A stretch of 64,000 nt of DNA from Caballeronia terrestris (GTDB taxonomy: Bacteria > Pseudomonadota > Gammaproteobacteria > Burkholderiales > Burkholderiaceae). Position numbers and translations under genes: made by a program. Below, piece after piece: positions 16,951 through 25,225 of the stretch; position 1 is the stretch's first letter; each line of letters opens with the position of its first letter. Under the pieces are notes generated by a model. The model was not told the DNA's origin, did not search any database, and saw nothing but the letters and a program-made list of their open reading frames with translations. The stretch lies in contig NZ_FCOL02000003.1 of assembly GCF_001544515.1 (NCBI RefSeq), positions 62,001 through 126,000 of the forward strand. The letters are read 5' to 3'.

Positions 16951-18270
16951 ATGAACAGAAGCCCACGTTTGCGGCGCACCCAGCGCGTCGCGATCTTCCT
17001 GCTGACACTCGCAGGCTGCATCAACTACCTCGACCGCAGCGCGCTGTCGGTCGCCAACAGCATGATTCGCGGCGAAATGAGCCTCTCGGCCTCCGAGATG
17101 GGCATGCTGCTCTCCGCGTTCTCGATGGCCTACGCGTTTTCGCAACTGCCCGTCGGCGTGATGCTCGATCGCTTCGGCGCGCGGCTGATGCTCGGCGTCG
17201 GCATGTGCGCGTGGTCGGTCGCGCAGTTGTGCGGCGGCTTCGTCACGTCGCTGCAGCAATTTTTTATCGCGCGCGTGTTCCTTGGCATCGGCGAGTCGCC
17301 GCAGTTTCCGGCGGGCGCAAAGGTAATCGGCGAATGGTTCAACATGAAGGACCGCGGCGCGCCGACCGGCATCTTCGTGGCATCGAGCACGATCGGCCCC
17401 GCACTCGCACCGCCGATCCTCACCGGCCTGATGCTCGCGCTCGGCTGGCGCAACATGTTCATCCTGACGGGCGTGCTCGGCTTTCTCGTCGCGCTCGGCT
17501 GGTACGCGACCTATCGCGACCGCAACGAAGTGAAGCTCACGCGAGAGGAAGAGGCGTACCTCGATCAAGGCGCCGAAACGCAGAACGCGAAGCGCAGTTT
17601 GAGCGGTGCCGAATGGCGCGCGCTCTTCGGCCAGCGCACGACGTGGGGCATGCTGTTCGGCTTCATGGGCGTGATCTACATGGTGTGGCTGTATCTGACG
17701 TGGCTGCCCGCGTATCTCGAACACGAACGCGGCCTCTCGATCGCGAACACCGGCTGGGTCGTATCGATTCCGTACTTCTTCGGCACGATCGGCATGGTGT
17801 CGAGCGGCTTCATCGCGGATCGCTTGCTGCGCCACGGCTTCTCGCCGATCGGCAGCCGCAAGTGGCCGATCTGCACTGGCCTCATCGGCGCGGCGCTCTT
17901 CACCGTGCCCGCCGCACTGACTGGCAGCACCGTGATGGCAGTCGTCTACATTTCGCTCGCGATGCTCTTCATCAACCTCGCCTCGGGCGGCGCGTGGTCG
18001 CTCGTGAGCGTGGCGGCGCCCCGGCATGTGGTCGCATCGCTTGGCAGCATCCAGAACTTCGGCGGCTTTCTCGCGGGATCGGCGGCGCCGCTCATCACTG
18101 GCATCGTCGTGGACCGCACGCATTCGTTCGTCAACGCGCTGATCGTGAGCGCCGCCGTGGCGTGCGTCTCCGCGATGTCGTATCTGTTCATCGTGAAGTC
18201 GCCGATCGCGGCGAGTGACGACACCCCGAGCGACCCGCTCTTCGACGCCGCAACCACCAACGCACCGTAA
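16951..18270 (+). CDS. MFS transporter of the anion:cation symporter (ACS) type
   Basis: 439 residues with 12 predicted transmembrane helices. The MFS motif GVMLDRFGARLML is found between helices 2 and 3, and NYLDRSALSVA in helix 1 is the ACS hallmark seen in hexuronate, galactonate and tartrate carriers. A CGGAG ribosome site precedes the ATG. Its position between the alcohol dehydrogenase and the hydroxy-acid oxidase makes it the likely importer of the operon's organic-acid substrate. Confidence 0.87.
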   Translation: MNRSPRLRRTQRVAIFLLTLAGCINYLDRSALSVANSMIRGEMSLSASEMGMLLSAFSMAYAFSQLPVGVMLDRFGARLMLGVGMCAWSVAQLCGGFVTSLQQFFIARVFLGIGESPQFPAGAKVIGEWFNMKDRGAPTGIFVASSTIGPALAPPILTGLMLALGWRNMFILTGVLGFLVALGWYATYRDRNEVKLTREEEAYLDQGAETQNAKRSLSGAEWRALFGQRTTWGMLFGFMGVIYMVWLYLTWLPAYLEHERGLSIANTGWVVSIPYFFGTIGMVSSGFIADRLLRHGFSPIGSRKWPICTGLIGAALFTVPAALTGSTVMAVVYISLAMLFINLASGGAWSLVSVAAPRHVVASLGSIQNFGGFLAGSAAPLITGIVVDRTHSFVNALIVSAAVACVSAMSYLFIVKSPIAASDDTPSDPLFDAATTNAP

Positions 18271-18273
18271 GCC

Positions 18274-19434
18274 ATGACACCGATCACCTGTGTCGAAGAC
18301 CTGCGCGTGCTCGCGAAGCGGCGCGTGCCAAAAGCCTTCTACGATTACGTCGATAGCGGCTCGTACACCGAGAGCACGTATCGCGCGAATACCGCCGATC
18401 TCGCCGCGCTGAAGTTGCGCCAGCGGGTCGCGATCGATGTCGAAGGACGCTCGACCGCGAGCACGATGCTCGGCGCGCCAGTGACGATGCCGGTCGCCAT
18501 CGCGCCGACCGGCCTCACCGGCATGCAGTGGGCGAACGGCGAGATCCTCGGGGCGCGCGCGGCGGAGCGCTTCGGCGTGCCGTTCACGCTCTCGACGGTC
18601 AGCATCTGTTCGATCGAGGACGTCGCGCGCCATACGACGAAGCCGTTCTGGTTCCAGCTTTACGTGATGCGCGACCGCGGCTTCAACGCGTCGCTGATCG
18701 AGCGTGCGAAGGCGGCGGGCTGCTCGGCGCTCGTCGTCACGCTCGACTTGCAGATCAACGGCCAGCGCCACAAGGACCTGAAGAACGGCATGTCCGTGCC
18801 GCCGCGCATGACGCTCGCGAACCTGCTCGATATCGCGACGAAACCCGCCTGGGCATGGCGCGCGCTGCATGGCGCGAAGACCTTCGGCAATCTCGCGGGC
18901 CACATCAAGGGCGCCGACGACGTCATCACGATCAGCAAGTGGGTCGCGTCGCAGTTCGACCCGTCGCTCGACTGGGACGACATCGCCGAGATCAGGCGGC
19001 AATGGGGCGGCAAGCTGATCCTGAAGGGCATCCTCGATGCCGACGACGCGCGCATCGCGGCATCGATCGGGGCGGACGCGATCGTTGTGAGCAATCACGG
19101 CGGGCGTCAGCTCGACGGCGCGGCGTCATCGATCGAAGCGCTGCCACCGATCGTCGATGCCGTCGGCGACGCGCTCGAAGTCTGGTTCGACGGCGGCATC
19201 CGCAGCGGCCAGGACGTGATGAAGGCGCTCGCGCTCGGCGCGAAAGGCACGCTCGTCGGCCGCGCGTTCATGTACGCGCTCGGCGCGATGGGCGAAGCGG
19301 GCGTGACAAGGATGCTGGAAATCCTGCGCGCCGAACTCGACGTCAGCATGGGACTCTCGGGCGTGCGCAGCATCGGCGAAATCGGTCCGCACAATCTTTA
19401 CGGCACTACACCTATCAGGAGTTTGCAGGCATGA
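18274..19434 (+). CDS. FMN-dependent alpha-hydroxy acid oxidase/dehydrogenase (LldD/glycolate oxidase family)
   Basis: 386 residues forming one FMN TIM barrel. The N-terminal RVPKAFYDYVDSGSYTEST, the substrate/flavin segment APTGLTGMQWANGE, the catalytic-His segment VVSNHGGRQLDGA and the phosphate-binding FDGGIRSGQDVMKALALGA are all intact. Oxidises an L-2-hydroxy acid (lactate, glycolate, mandelate class) to the 2-oxo acid. It starts 3 bp after the MFS gene stop and overlaps the following SDR by ATGA, so it is tightly coupled in the operon. Confidence 0.9.
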   Translation: MTPITCVEDLRVLAKRRVPKAFYDYVDSGSYTESTYRANTADLAALKLRQRVAIDVEGRSTASTMLGAPVTMPVAIAPTGLTGMQWANGEILGARAAERFGVPFTLSTVSICSIEDVARHTTKPFWFQLYVMRDRGFNASLIERAKAAGCSALVVTLDLQINGQRHKDLKNGMSVPPRMTLANLLDIATKPAWAWRALHGAKTFGNLAGHIKGADDVITISKWVASQFDPSLDWDDIAEIRRQWGGKLILKGILDADDARIAASIGADAIVVSNHGGRQLDGAASSIEALPPIVDAVGDALEVWFDGGIRSGQDVMKALALGAKGTLVGRAFMYALGAMGEAGVTRMLEILRAELDVSMGLSGVRSIGEIGPHNLYGTTPIRSLQA

Positions 19435-20219
19435 ACCTCGGAATCGAAGGACGCTGGGCGCTAGTCTGCGCCGCGAGCAAGGGTCTCGGCAAGGGCTGCG
19501 CGCGCGCGCTCGTCGCCGATGGCGTTAACGTCGTCATCACCGCGCGCGGCCAGGAAGCGCTCGAAGCCACGGCCGCAGAGTTGCGCGCGGTCAATCCGTC
19601 GGTGACGGTAAAAAGCGTCGCGGGCGACATCACGACCGAAGCGGGCCGCGCGGCGGCGCTCGCGGCCTGCCCGCAGGTCGATATCCTCGTGAACAACGCG
19701 GGCGGCCCGCCGCCGGGCGATTTCCGCGACTGGGACCGCAACGCGTGGCTCGCCGCGCTCGACGCCAACATGCTCACGCCGATCGAGCTGATCAAGGCCA
19801 CCGTCGACGCGATGGCCGAGCGCGGCTTCGGGCGCGTCGTCAACATCACGTCGGGCGCGGTTAAGTCGCCGATCGACGTGCTCGGCCTCTCGAACGGCGC
19901 GCGCAGCGGCTTGACCGGCTTCATCGCGGGGCTGGCTCGCAAGCCGGACCTCGCGAGGCGCAACGTGACGATCAACAACATGCTGCCGGGCCTCTTCGAC
20001 ACCGACCGCCTGCACGCCTCGACACAGAGCGCAGCGAACGCGGGCGGCCGCGACTACCAGAGCGTGCTCGACGCCAAACGCGGCGGCATCCCGGCGGGCC
20101 GCTTCGGCAGCGCCGACGAATTCGGCGCACTGTGCGCCTTCGTGTGCAGCGCGCATGCGGGCTATCTGACCGGCCAGAACCTGCTGCTCGACGGCGGCGC
20201 CTACCCCGGCACGTTCTGA
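19431..20219 (+). CDS. Short-chain dehydrogenase/reductase
   Basis: 262 residues, starting at the ATG overlapping the previous stop (ATGA); a longer open frame upstream is only the shadow of the oxidase gene. The cofactor loop is AASKGLGKG (classical TGxxxGxG variant with AAS), then NNAGG. The active-site Ser is in VVNITSGA; the usual YxxxK is altered here to a SNGARSGLTGF segment. This atypical catalytic motif is also seen in some 3-oxoacyl reductase-like SDRs. The C-terminal GQNLLLDGGAYPG is usual. Substrate unknown. Confidence 0.85.
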   Translation: MNLGIEGRWALVCAASKGLGKGCARALVADGVNVVITARGQEALEATAAELRAVNPSVTVKSVAGDITTEAGRAAALAACPQVDILVNNAGGPPPGDFRDWDRNAWLAALDANMLTPIELIKATVDAMAERGFGRVVNITSGAVKSPIDVLGLSNGARSGLTGFIAGLARKPDLARRNVTINNMLPGLFDTDRLHASTQSAANAGGRDYQSVLDAKRGGIPAGRFGSADEFGALCAFVCSAHAGYLTGQNLLLDGGAYPGTF

Positions 20220-20334
20220 TGATTTGCGCTCGATCGGATAAGATCGTCGTCTGGCTTCCGCATTCCGATGGCCGCACGATGGCCGCTTTCAGGCGCGTGC
20301 GGCCGACCGACCAACACCCGTATAAGGAAAGAAC

Positions 20335-21780
20335 ATGGCTACTTCAGGTTACACAGACACCCGGCTCCTGATCAACGGCGAATTGTCCGACGCCAAGAGC
20401 GGCAAGACGCTCGACGTGATCAACCCGGCGACCGGCCAAGCCATCGGCCGAGTCGCGCACGCGGGCATCCCCGACCTGGACCGCGCGCTCGAAGCCGCGC
20501 AAAAGGGCTTCGAAGCGTGGCGCAAGATTCCCGCGAACGAACGCGCCACGACGATGCGCAAGGCCGCCTCGCTCGTGCGCGAACGTGCCGCCGACATCGC
20601 CCGCCTGATGACGCAGGAACAGGGCAAGCCGTTCGCCGAAGCGCGCGTCGAAGTGCTCGCCGCCGCCGATATCATCGAATGGTTCGCCGACGAAGGACGC
20701 CGCGTGTACGGCCGGATCGTGCCGTCGCGCAATCTGTCGGCGCAGCAGCTCGTGATCAAGGAACCGATCGGCCCGGTCGCCGCTTTCACGCCGTGGAATT
20801 TTCCGGTGAACCAGATCGTGCGCAAGCTGAGCGCGGCGCTTGCCAGCGGCTGCTCGTTCCTCGTGAAGGCGCCGGAGGAAACCCCGGCGTCGCCGGCGGC
20901 GCTGTTGCAGGCGTTCGTCGAAGCGGGCGTGCCAGCGGGCACGGTCGGTCTCGTGTTCGGCGATCCGGCTGAGATTTCCGGCTACCTGATCCCGCATCCG
21001 GTGATCCGCAAGGTGACGTTCACGGGTTCGACGCCGGTCGGCAAGCAGCTCGCCGCGCTCGCGGGCGCGCACATGAAGCGCGCGACGATGGAACTGGGCG
21101 GTCACGCGCCGGTGATCGTCGCCGAAGATGCCGACGTGGCGCTCGCCGTGAAGGCATCGGGCGGCGCGAAGTTCCGCAACGCGGGGCAGGTCTGCATCTC
21201 GCCTACGCGCTTTCTCGTGCACAACAGCATCCGCGAGGAGTTCGTGCAGGCGCTCGTCAAGCATGCCGAGAGCCTGAAGGTCGGTGACGGCCTGACCGAA
21301 GGCACGACGCTCGGGCCGCTCGCCAACTCGCGCCGTCTCGCCGCGATGGGCAAGGTGCTCGACAACGCGCGCGCGACCGGCGCGACGGTGGCGACGGGCG
21401 GCGAGCGCGTTGGATCGGAGGGCAACTTCTTCGCGCCGACCGTGCTGACGAACGTCTCGCTCGAAGCCGATGTGTTCAACAACGAGCCGTTCGGCCCGGT
21501 CGCGGCCGTGCGCGGCTTCGATACGCTGGAAGAAGCGATCGCCGAGGCGAATCGTCTGCCGTATGGTCTTGCGGGCTACGCGTTTACGAAGTCGTTCCGC
21601 AACGTGCACCTGCTTTCGCAGCAGATGGAAGTCGGCATGCTGTGGATCAACCAGCCCGCGACGCCGTCCCCGGAAATGCCTTTCGGCGGCGTGAAGGATT
21701 CGGGCTACGGCTCGGAAGGCGGTCCGGAAGCGATGGAAGCGTATCTCGTGACCAAGGCCGTCTCGGTGATGGCGGCTTAA
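20335..21780 (+). CDS. NAD(P)-dependent aldehyde dehydrogenase (succinate-semialdehyde dehydrogenase-like)
   Basis: 481 residues covering a full ALDH. Motifs include [14 protein letters not shown] (cofactor), [11 protein letters not shown], catalytic Glu in [11 protein letters not shown], catalytic Cys in [12 protein letters not shown], and [17 protein letters not shown] near the end. The sequence style ([13 protein letters not shown] opening, [10 protein letters not shown] ending) is that of GabD-type enzymes. An AAGGAA ribosome site precedes the ATG. It follows the SDR by 115 bp, so it may have an additional promoter, and is followed at once by a strong terminator that ends the operon. Confidence 0.9.
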   Translation: MATSGYTDTRLLINGELSDAKSGKTLDVINPATGQAIGRVAHAGIPDLDRALEAAQKGFEAWRKIPANERATTMRKAASLVRERAADIARLMTQEQGKPFAEARVEVLAAADIIEWFADEGRRVYGRIVPSRNLSAQQLVIKEPIGPVAAFTPWNFPVNQIVRKLSAALASGCSFLVKAPEETPASPAALLQAFVEAGVPAGTVGLVFGDPAEISGYLIPHPVIRKVTFTGSTPVGKQLAALAGAHMKRATMELGGHAPVIVAEDADVALAVKASGGAKFRNAGQVCISPTRFLVHNSIREEFVQALVKHAESLKVGDGLTEGTTLGPLANSRRLAAMGKVLDNARATGATVATGGERVGSEGNFFAPTVLTNVSLEADVFNNEPFGPVAAVRGFDTLEEAIAEANRLPYGLAGYAFTKSFRNVHLLSQQMEVGMLWINQPATPSPEMPFGGVKDSGYGSEGGPEAMEAYLVTKAVSVMAA

Positions 21781-21802
21781 AGTCACTTCCCGCTTTACTT
21801 TG

Positions 21803-21840
21803 ACGTCGAGGCCCGCTGCAAAGCGGGCCTCGACGTTTTT
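21803..21840 (+). terminator. Intrinsic terminator of the dehydrogenase operon
   Basis: A perfect 15-bp stem (21803-21817 and 21822-21836, arms beginning ACGTCGAGGCCCGCT) with a GCAA tetraloop is followed directly by a T run. It begins 22 bp after the aldehyde dehydrogenase stop and separates it from the convergent squalene/phytoene synthase gene. Confidence 0.92.
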
Positions 21841-21844
21841 GCTT

Positions 21845-22921
21845 TCAAAGGCGCGCTTCGATCCTGGCAAGCATCCGTTCGAACCAGCGCTTCACCAAAG
21901 CGTCCGACGCCACCATCGGCATCGAAAGCGCCATGACGCGGTACACGTCCCCCCGCTTGACCTTCGAGACGCACTGCGGATCGAGCCAATGTTCGTTGTC
22001 GACGAGGAGCGCAAGCGTCTCCATGCCGATCATGATCGGCCAGAGGCACGCGAGCCGCAGCCGCATTGAAAACGCGGGAATCGCGAGCGTGTAGGCGATC
22101 GCGTCGCGAAAGTAGACGAGCGTCATGCGCGTCGCATCGAGGAGCACGCCGCGAGCACGCTCGGAAGCATCGGGTGCGAGCAGATCGTGTACGGTGAGAC
22201 CGTATCGCCCGAGCAGCGCGTCCGGCAGATAGCAGCGCCCGATGCGCAGATCCTTGCCGCAATCGCGCAGGATATTGACCATCTGCAGCGCCTTGCCGAA
22301 GCGGATGCCGCGCGCCGCCATCGTCGCGGGGTCGGCCGTAAGCGTGCCCGGCATGTGCGCGTAGGTCATCTTCGTCCAGAACTCGCCGACGCAGCCCGCA
22401 ACCAGATACGTGTAGCGATCCATTTCGTCGAATTCGCGCAGCGCGACGACCTGTCCCGAGGTTTCGTCGGGGAACGTGCGCAGGTCGAACTCCATGCCTT
22501 GTGTGAGCGTGGTGACGATCTCGCGTACCGCTTGCCGATCCGCATCTTCGAAGCTCGACAGCACCGCGAGCGCCGCTGGCAGCGATTCGAGCAGGACCTT
22601 TTCGTCAGGCTGCGTCTGCTGGCGCGCGACGTCGTTCATCGCGGTGTCGAGCGCGGCATCGTCCGGGGCGCCGTTCACGCGCGCGCGCAACGACAGCAGC
22701 AGTTCGAGCCGCCGGCCGGGCGCGACGAGCGAGGTGTCGGCGATCGTATCGGCGGCGCGGGCGAGCAGATACGCGAGACCGATCGGGTCGCGCATGCCTG
22801 CGGGCAGGATGCGCAGCGTCAGGTAGAAGGAGCGCGAAACGCTCTTCAACAGCGGGCCGAGAAGATACGGCCGGGCTTGATCGGTCATGGCTTGTGTGAG
22901 GTGGATATCGGCGCCGCGCAT
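21845..22921 (-). CDS. Squalene/phytoene synthase family enzyme
   Basis: 358 residues, all-alpha isoprenoid synthase. Asp-rich motif 1 DTIAD lies in YLLARAADTIADTS and motif 2 in NILRDCGKDLRIGRCYLP; SRSFYLTLRILP near the N-terminus is the conserved substrate segment. These enzymes join two farnesyl (or geranylgeranyl) diphosphates head to head. The length and C-terminal part (DNEHWLDPQCVSKVKRG) favour squalene synthase. No hpnC/hpnE or carotenoid genes are adjacent. The ATG at 22888 (MTDQARPYLLGP) is an alternative start giving a more usual N-terminus. Confidence 0.85.
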   Translation of the reverse strand: MRGADIHLTQAMTDQARPYLLGPLLKSVSRSFYLTLRILPAGMRDPIGLAYLLARAADTIADTSLVAPGRRLELLLSLRARVNGAPDDAALDTAMNDVARQQTQPDEKVLLESLPAALAVLSSFEDADRQAVREIVTTLTQGMEFDLRTFPDETSGQVVALREFDEMDRYTYLVAGCVGEFWTKMTYAHMPGTLTADPATMAARGIRFGKALQMVNILRDCGKDLRIGRCYLPDALLGRYGLTVHDLLAPDASERARGVLLDATRMTLVYFRDAIAYTLAIPAFSMRLRLACLWPIMIGMETLALLVDNEHWLDPQCVSKVKRGDVYRVMALSMPMVASDALVKRWFERMLARIEARL

Positions 22922-23074
22922 TGTATCCCGCTCGTCGAAGCGGCAGGCCCGCGAGGAGCGTTAGGCGTTAAACTCCCAGCGATCAGTCAGTGAGCCGGGC
23001 GCATTTGTTCAGGCAAAAGCAAGGCCGCGCCAGGCTTGGCGACGCACACAGTGCCGATTCGATACGGAGGCGCG

Positions 23075-24469
23075 ATGGTTCGCTTGATGATGATTCTCCT
23101 CGGCGTGGATTATCTGCGAACCCGCTGGCGCGGGCTCATGGCGGTCGGCTTCCTCAGCATCGGGCTAGGCGCCGTGATCTTTTCCGATGCGCTCGACGGC
23201 GCCCTCTTCTTTCCGATCATGCCGTTCGCCCTGCTGCTGCTCCTCGAAGGACTCGCGACGCTCGCTGTCGCGTGGACCGGCATGGGCGGGCAGCGTACGC
23301 TGCGCTACGTGAAAGGCATCACGTTTTGCCTGTCGGCGGGGCTCGTGCTCGTCGGCGGCGAGCATGGCAACTTCGTGCTTTCGCTGATCTTCGGCACGCT
23401 CTTTCTCGCCGATGGCACGCTCCAGATCATCTCCGCGAAAGTGGTCCGCTACCGCACTTGGCGGCTCGCGATCGCTGGCGGCGCGCTCGAAATCGCCATC
23501 GCGATCTTCTTCTATCAGCCGTATCCGGACCACTATGCGGGAACCGTCGCGTATTGCGTCGCCTTCGGGCTTTTCTTCGGCGGCTGGAACATGATCCTGC
23601 TCGCGCTGCGCGTGCGGCGCATGGCGGCCAATCCGGCGGTCGACGGCATCTCTTCCTCCGCTGCTTCCTCCGACGCCCCGACGCCCACCGAATGGGACGG
23701 GCCGCCCGGGCCGCACGAGCCCGCGCTGACGGTGCACGTGTGGACACCGGTCGGCACGTCGAAGATGGAGCCGCGCCGCCAGTTGATCGTCGATCGCTAT
23801 ATCGCCGCTGTCGACAAGCACGGCGCGATCTCCACCGGGCACGCCGCGCTGGAATCGGCCGAGGGCATCTACATCAGCCTGTATCCGGCGGTCGAGATCG
23901 AGCGCTCGCCCGAGGAGTTCTCGCGCATCCTCCGCGCGACCCGCGATAACGACGTCCCCGGCATCTTCCAGCCGGACTACGCGACCGAATCGAAGGCATG
24001 GTGTCCGTCGACGCGCCAGGTGCGCATCCGCAACTACGATCCGCAGCGGCTGGAGCGCTTCTGGCGCAACTACCAGCGCGATACCACCTACAACCTGACG
24101 TACCGGAACTGTTCGAGCACGGTCGCGCGGGCGCTGGAGGCGGCGATCGAAGGCGCGTCGGCGCGCGTGTGGGGCAAGGGCGGGGGCTGGAAGCCGTTCC
24201 TGCGTATTCTCACGACGCCCGAACTGTGGGTCGCGGCGCAGGTCCGAAAGCGCGCCGCGACGATGGCCTGGACGCCCGGCCTCACGCTCGATTACGCGCG
24301 CGCGCTCAGCATGCTCGCGGACCCGCGGCCGTCCGGCTGGGTCAAGATGGCGCGCATGGCGCTGCGCACGATGTATCGGTCGAGACAACGCTGGCGCGCC
24401 GAGGAAGAAGCGGCGCCGCATCTGGACGACGCGCCGCGCGCGGGCGTTGCGGGGCGCGATCCGGCGTGA
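23075..24469 (+). CDS. HdeD-like membrane domain fused to a permuted papain-like (LRAT/NlpC-type) domain
   Basis: 464 residues from ATG 23075, chosen because GGAGG lies 5 bases upstream; the open frame runs from a TTG at 23036. Residues 1-180 hold about six transmembrane helices in the pattern of the HdeD/DUF308 acid-resistance family. After a Ser/Pro linker, a soluble domain begins near 215. H256 in STGHAAL precedes C346 in TYRNCSSTVARAL, the His-before-Cys order of circularly permuted papain-like enzymes, where NC begins a helix. It may be a membrane-bound amidase, acyltransferase or protease; the reaction is unknown. Divergent from the squalene synthase. Confidence 0.75.
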   Translation: MVRLMMILLGVDYLRTRWRGLMAVGFLSIGLGAVIFSDALDGALFFPIMPFALLLLLEGLATLAVAWTGMGGQRTLRYVKGITFCLSAGLVLVGGEHGNFVLSLIFGTLFLADGTLQIISAKVVRYRTWRLAIAGGALEIAIAIFFYQPYPDHYAGTVAYCVAFGLFFGGWNMILLALRVRRMAANPAVDGISSSAASSDAPTPTEWDGPPGPHEPALTVHVWTPVGTSKMEPRRQLIVDRYIAAVDKHGAISTGHAALESAEGIYISLYPAVEIERSPEEFSRILRATRDNDVPGIFQPDYATESKAWCPSTRQVRIRNYDPQRLERFWRNYQRDTTYNLTYRNCSSTVARALEAAIEGASARVWGKGGGWKPFLRILTTPELWVAAQVRKRAATMAWTPGLTLDYARALSMLADPRPSGWVKMARMALRTMYRSRQRWRAEEEAAPHLDDAPRAGVAGRDPA

Positions 24470-24765
24470 CGCGTAGACGCCAAACTGCCCGTCGCAATCA
24501 GCCATGGCGGATCGCCGTACGAGGCGATGTTGCGGTATGAATTAGCGCAACAGGGATTCACCCCCAACCCACACCCGCCGCCCTTCCCCGCCTCGTCGAA
24601 GCGAAAAAATCCACCTTCTGGTACAAATGTTCGTCTCCTCGCGCATGAGTTCATGACCGCGAAGCGGCCCCGCGCGCCAGCGCTTGCAAGCCTTTCGGCT
24701 TGCAAGCCAGGGCCGACGCGCAGCGTGCACACATCACAAAAACAATCCCCACATCGGAGCTGAAC

Positions 24766-25224
24766 ATGACGATCAAGCTCAACGTCAATGGCGAAACCCA
24801 CGACATCGACGCCCCTCCCGACATGCCCCTTCTCTGGGCACTCCGCGACATCGTCGGCCTGACGGGCACCAAGTTCGGCTGCGGCATCGCGCAGTGCGGC
24901 GCGTGCACGGTCCATCTCGACGGCGAGGCAGCGCGCTCGTGCGTGCTGCCGGTCGCGGCCATCGGCGAGCGCAAGGTGACGACGATCGAAGCCGTCGGCA
25001 ACACGCCTGCCGGCAAAAAAGTCCAGGACGCGTGGAAGGCGCTCGACGTCGTCCAGTGCGGCTACTGCCAGTCGGGACAGGTGATGTCGGCGGCGTCGCT
25101 GATCGCGTCGAATCCGAACCCGAGCGATGCCGACATCGACGCCGCGATGGACGGCAACGTCTGCCGCTGCGGCACGTACAACCGGATCCGCGCGGCGATC
25201 AAGCACGCCGCGAAGGGAGCGTGA
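24766..25224 (+). CDS. iorA: Isoquinoline 1-oxidoreductase-type small subunit (two 2Fe-2S clusters)
   Basis: 152 residues from ATG 24766, preceded by CGGAG; an upstream open frame is not supported. The plant-type ferredoxin cluster uses C39, C44, C47 and C59 ([10 protein letters not shown]), and the second cluster uses C98, C101, C133 and C135 (CGYC, CRC). It carries electrons from the molybdenum subunit encoded next to the cytochrome. The 296-bp gap upstream holds no gene and presumably the promoter. The operon (IorA-IorB-cytochrome) matches membrane-associated aldehyde or N-heterocycle dehydrogenases of proteobacteria. Confidence 0.9.
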   Translation: MTIKLNVNGETHDIDAPPDMPLLWALRDIVGLTGTKFGCGIAQCGACTVHLDGEAARSCVLPVAAIGERKVTTIEAVGNTPAGKKVQDAWKALDVVQCGYCQSGQVMSAASLIASNPNPSDADIDAAMDGNVCRCGTYNRIRAAIKHAAKGA

Positions 25225-25225
25225 G

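Noticed and set aside
16618..19098. Long open frame on the minus strand opposite the MFS and FMN-oxidase genes (over 800 codons)
   Set aside because: Its product is an Arg/His/Asp-rich run with no domain, and it is antisense to three well-identified genes. It is a codon-bias shadow of high-GC coding DNA.
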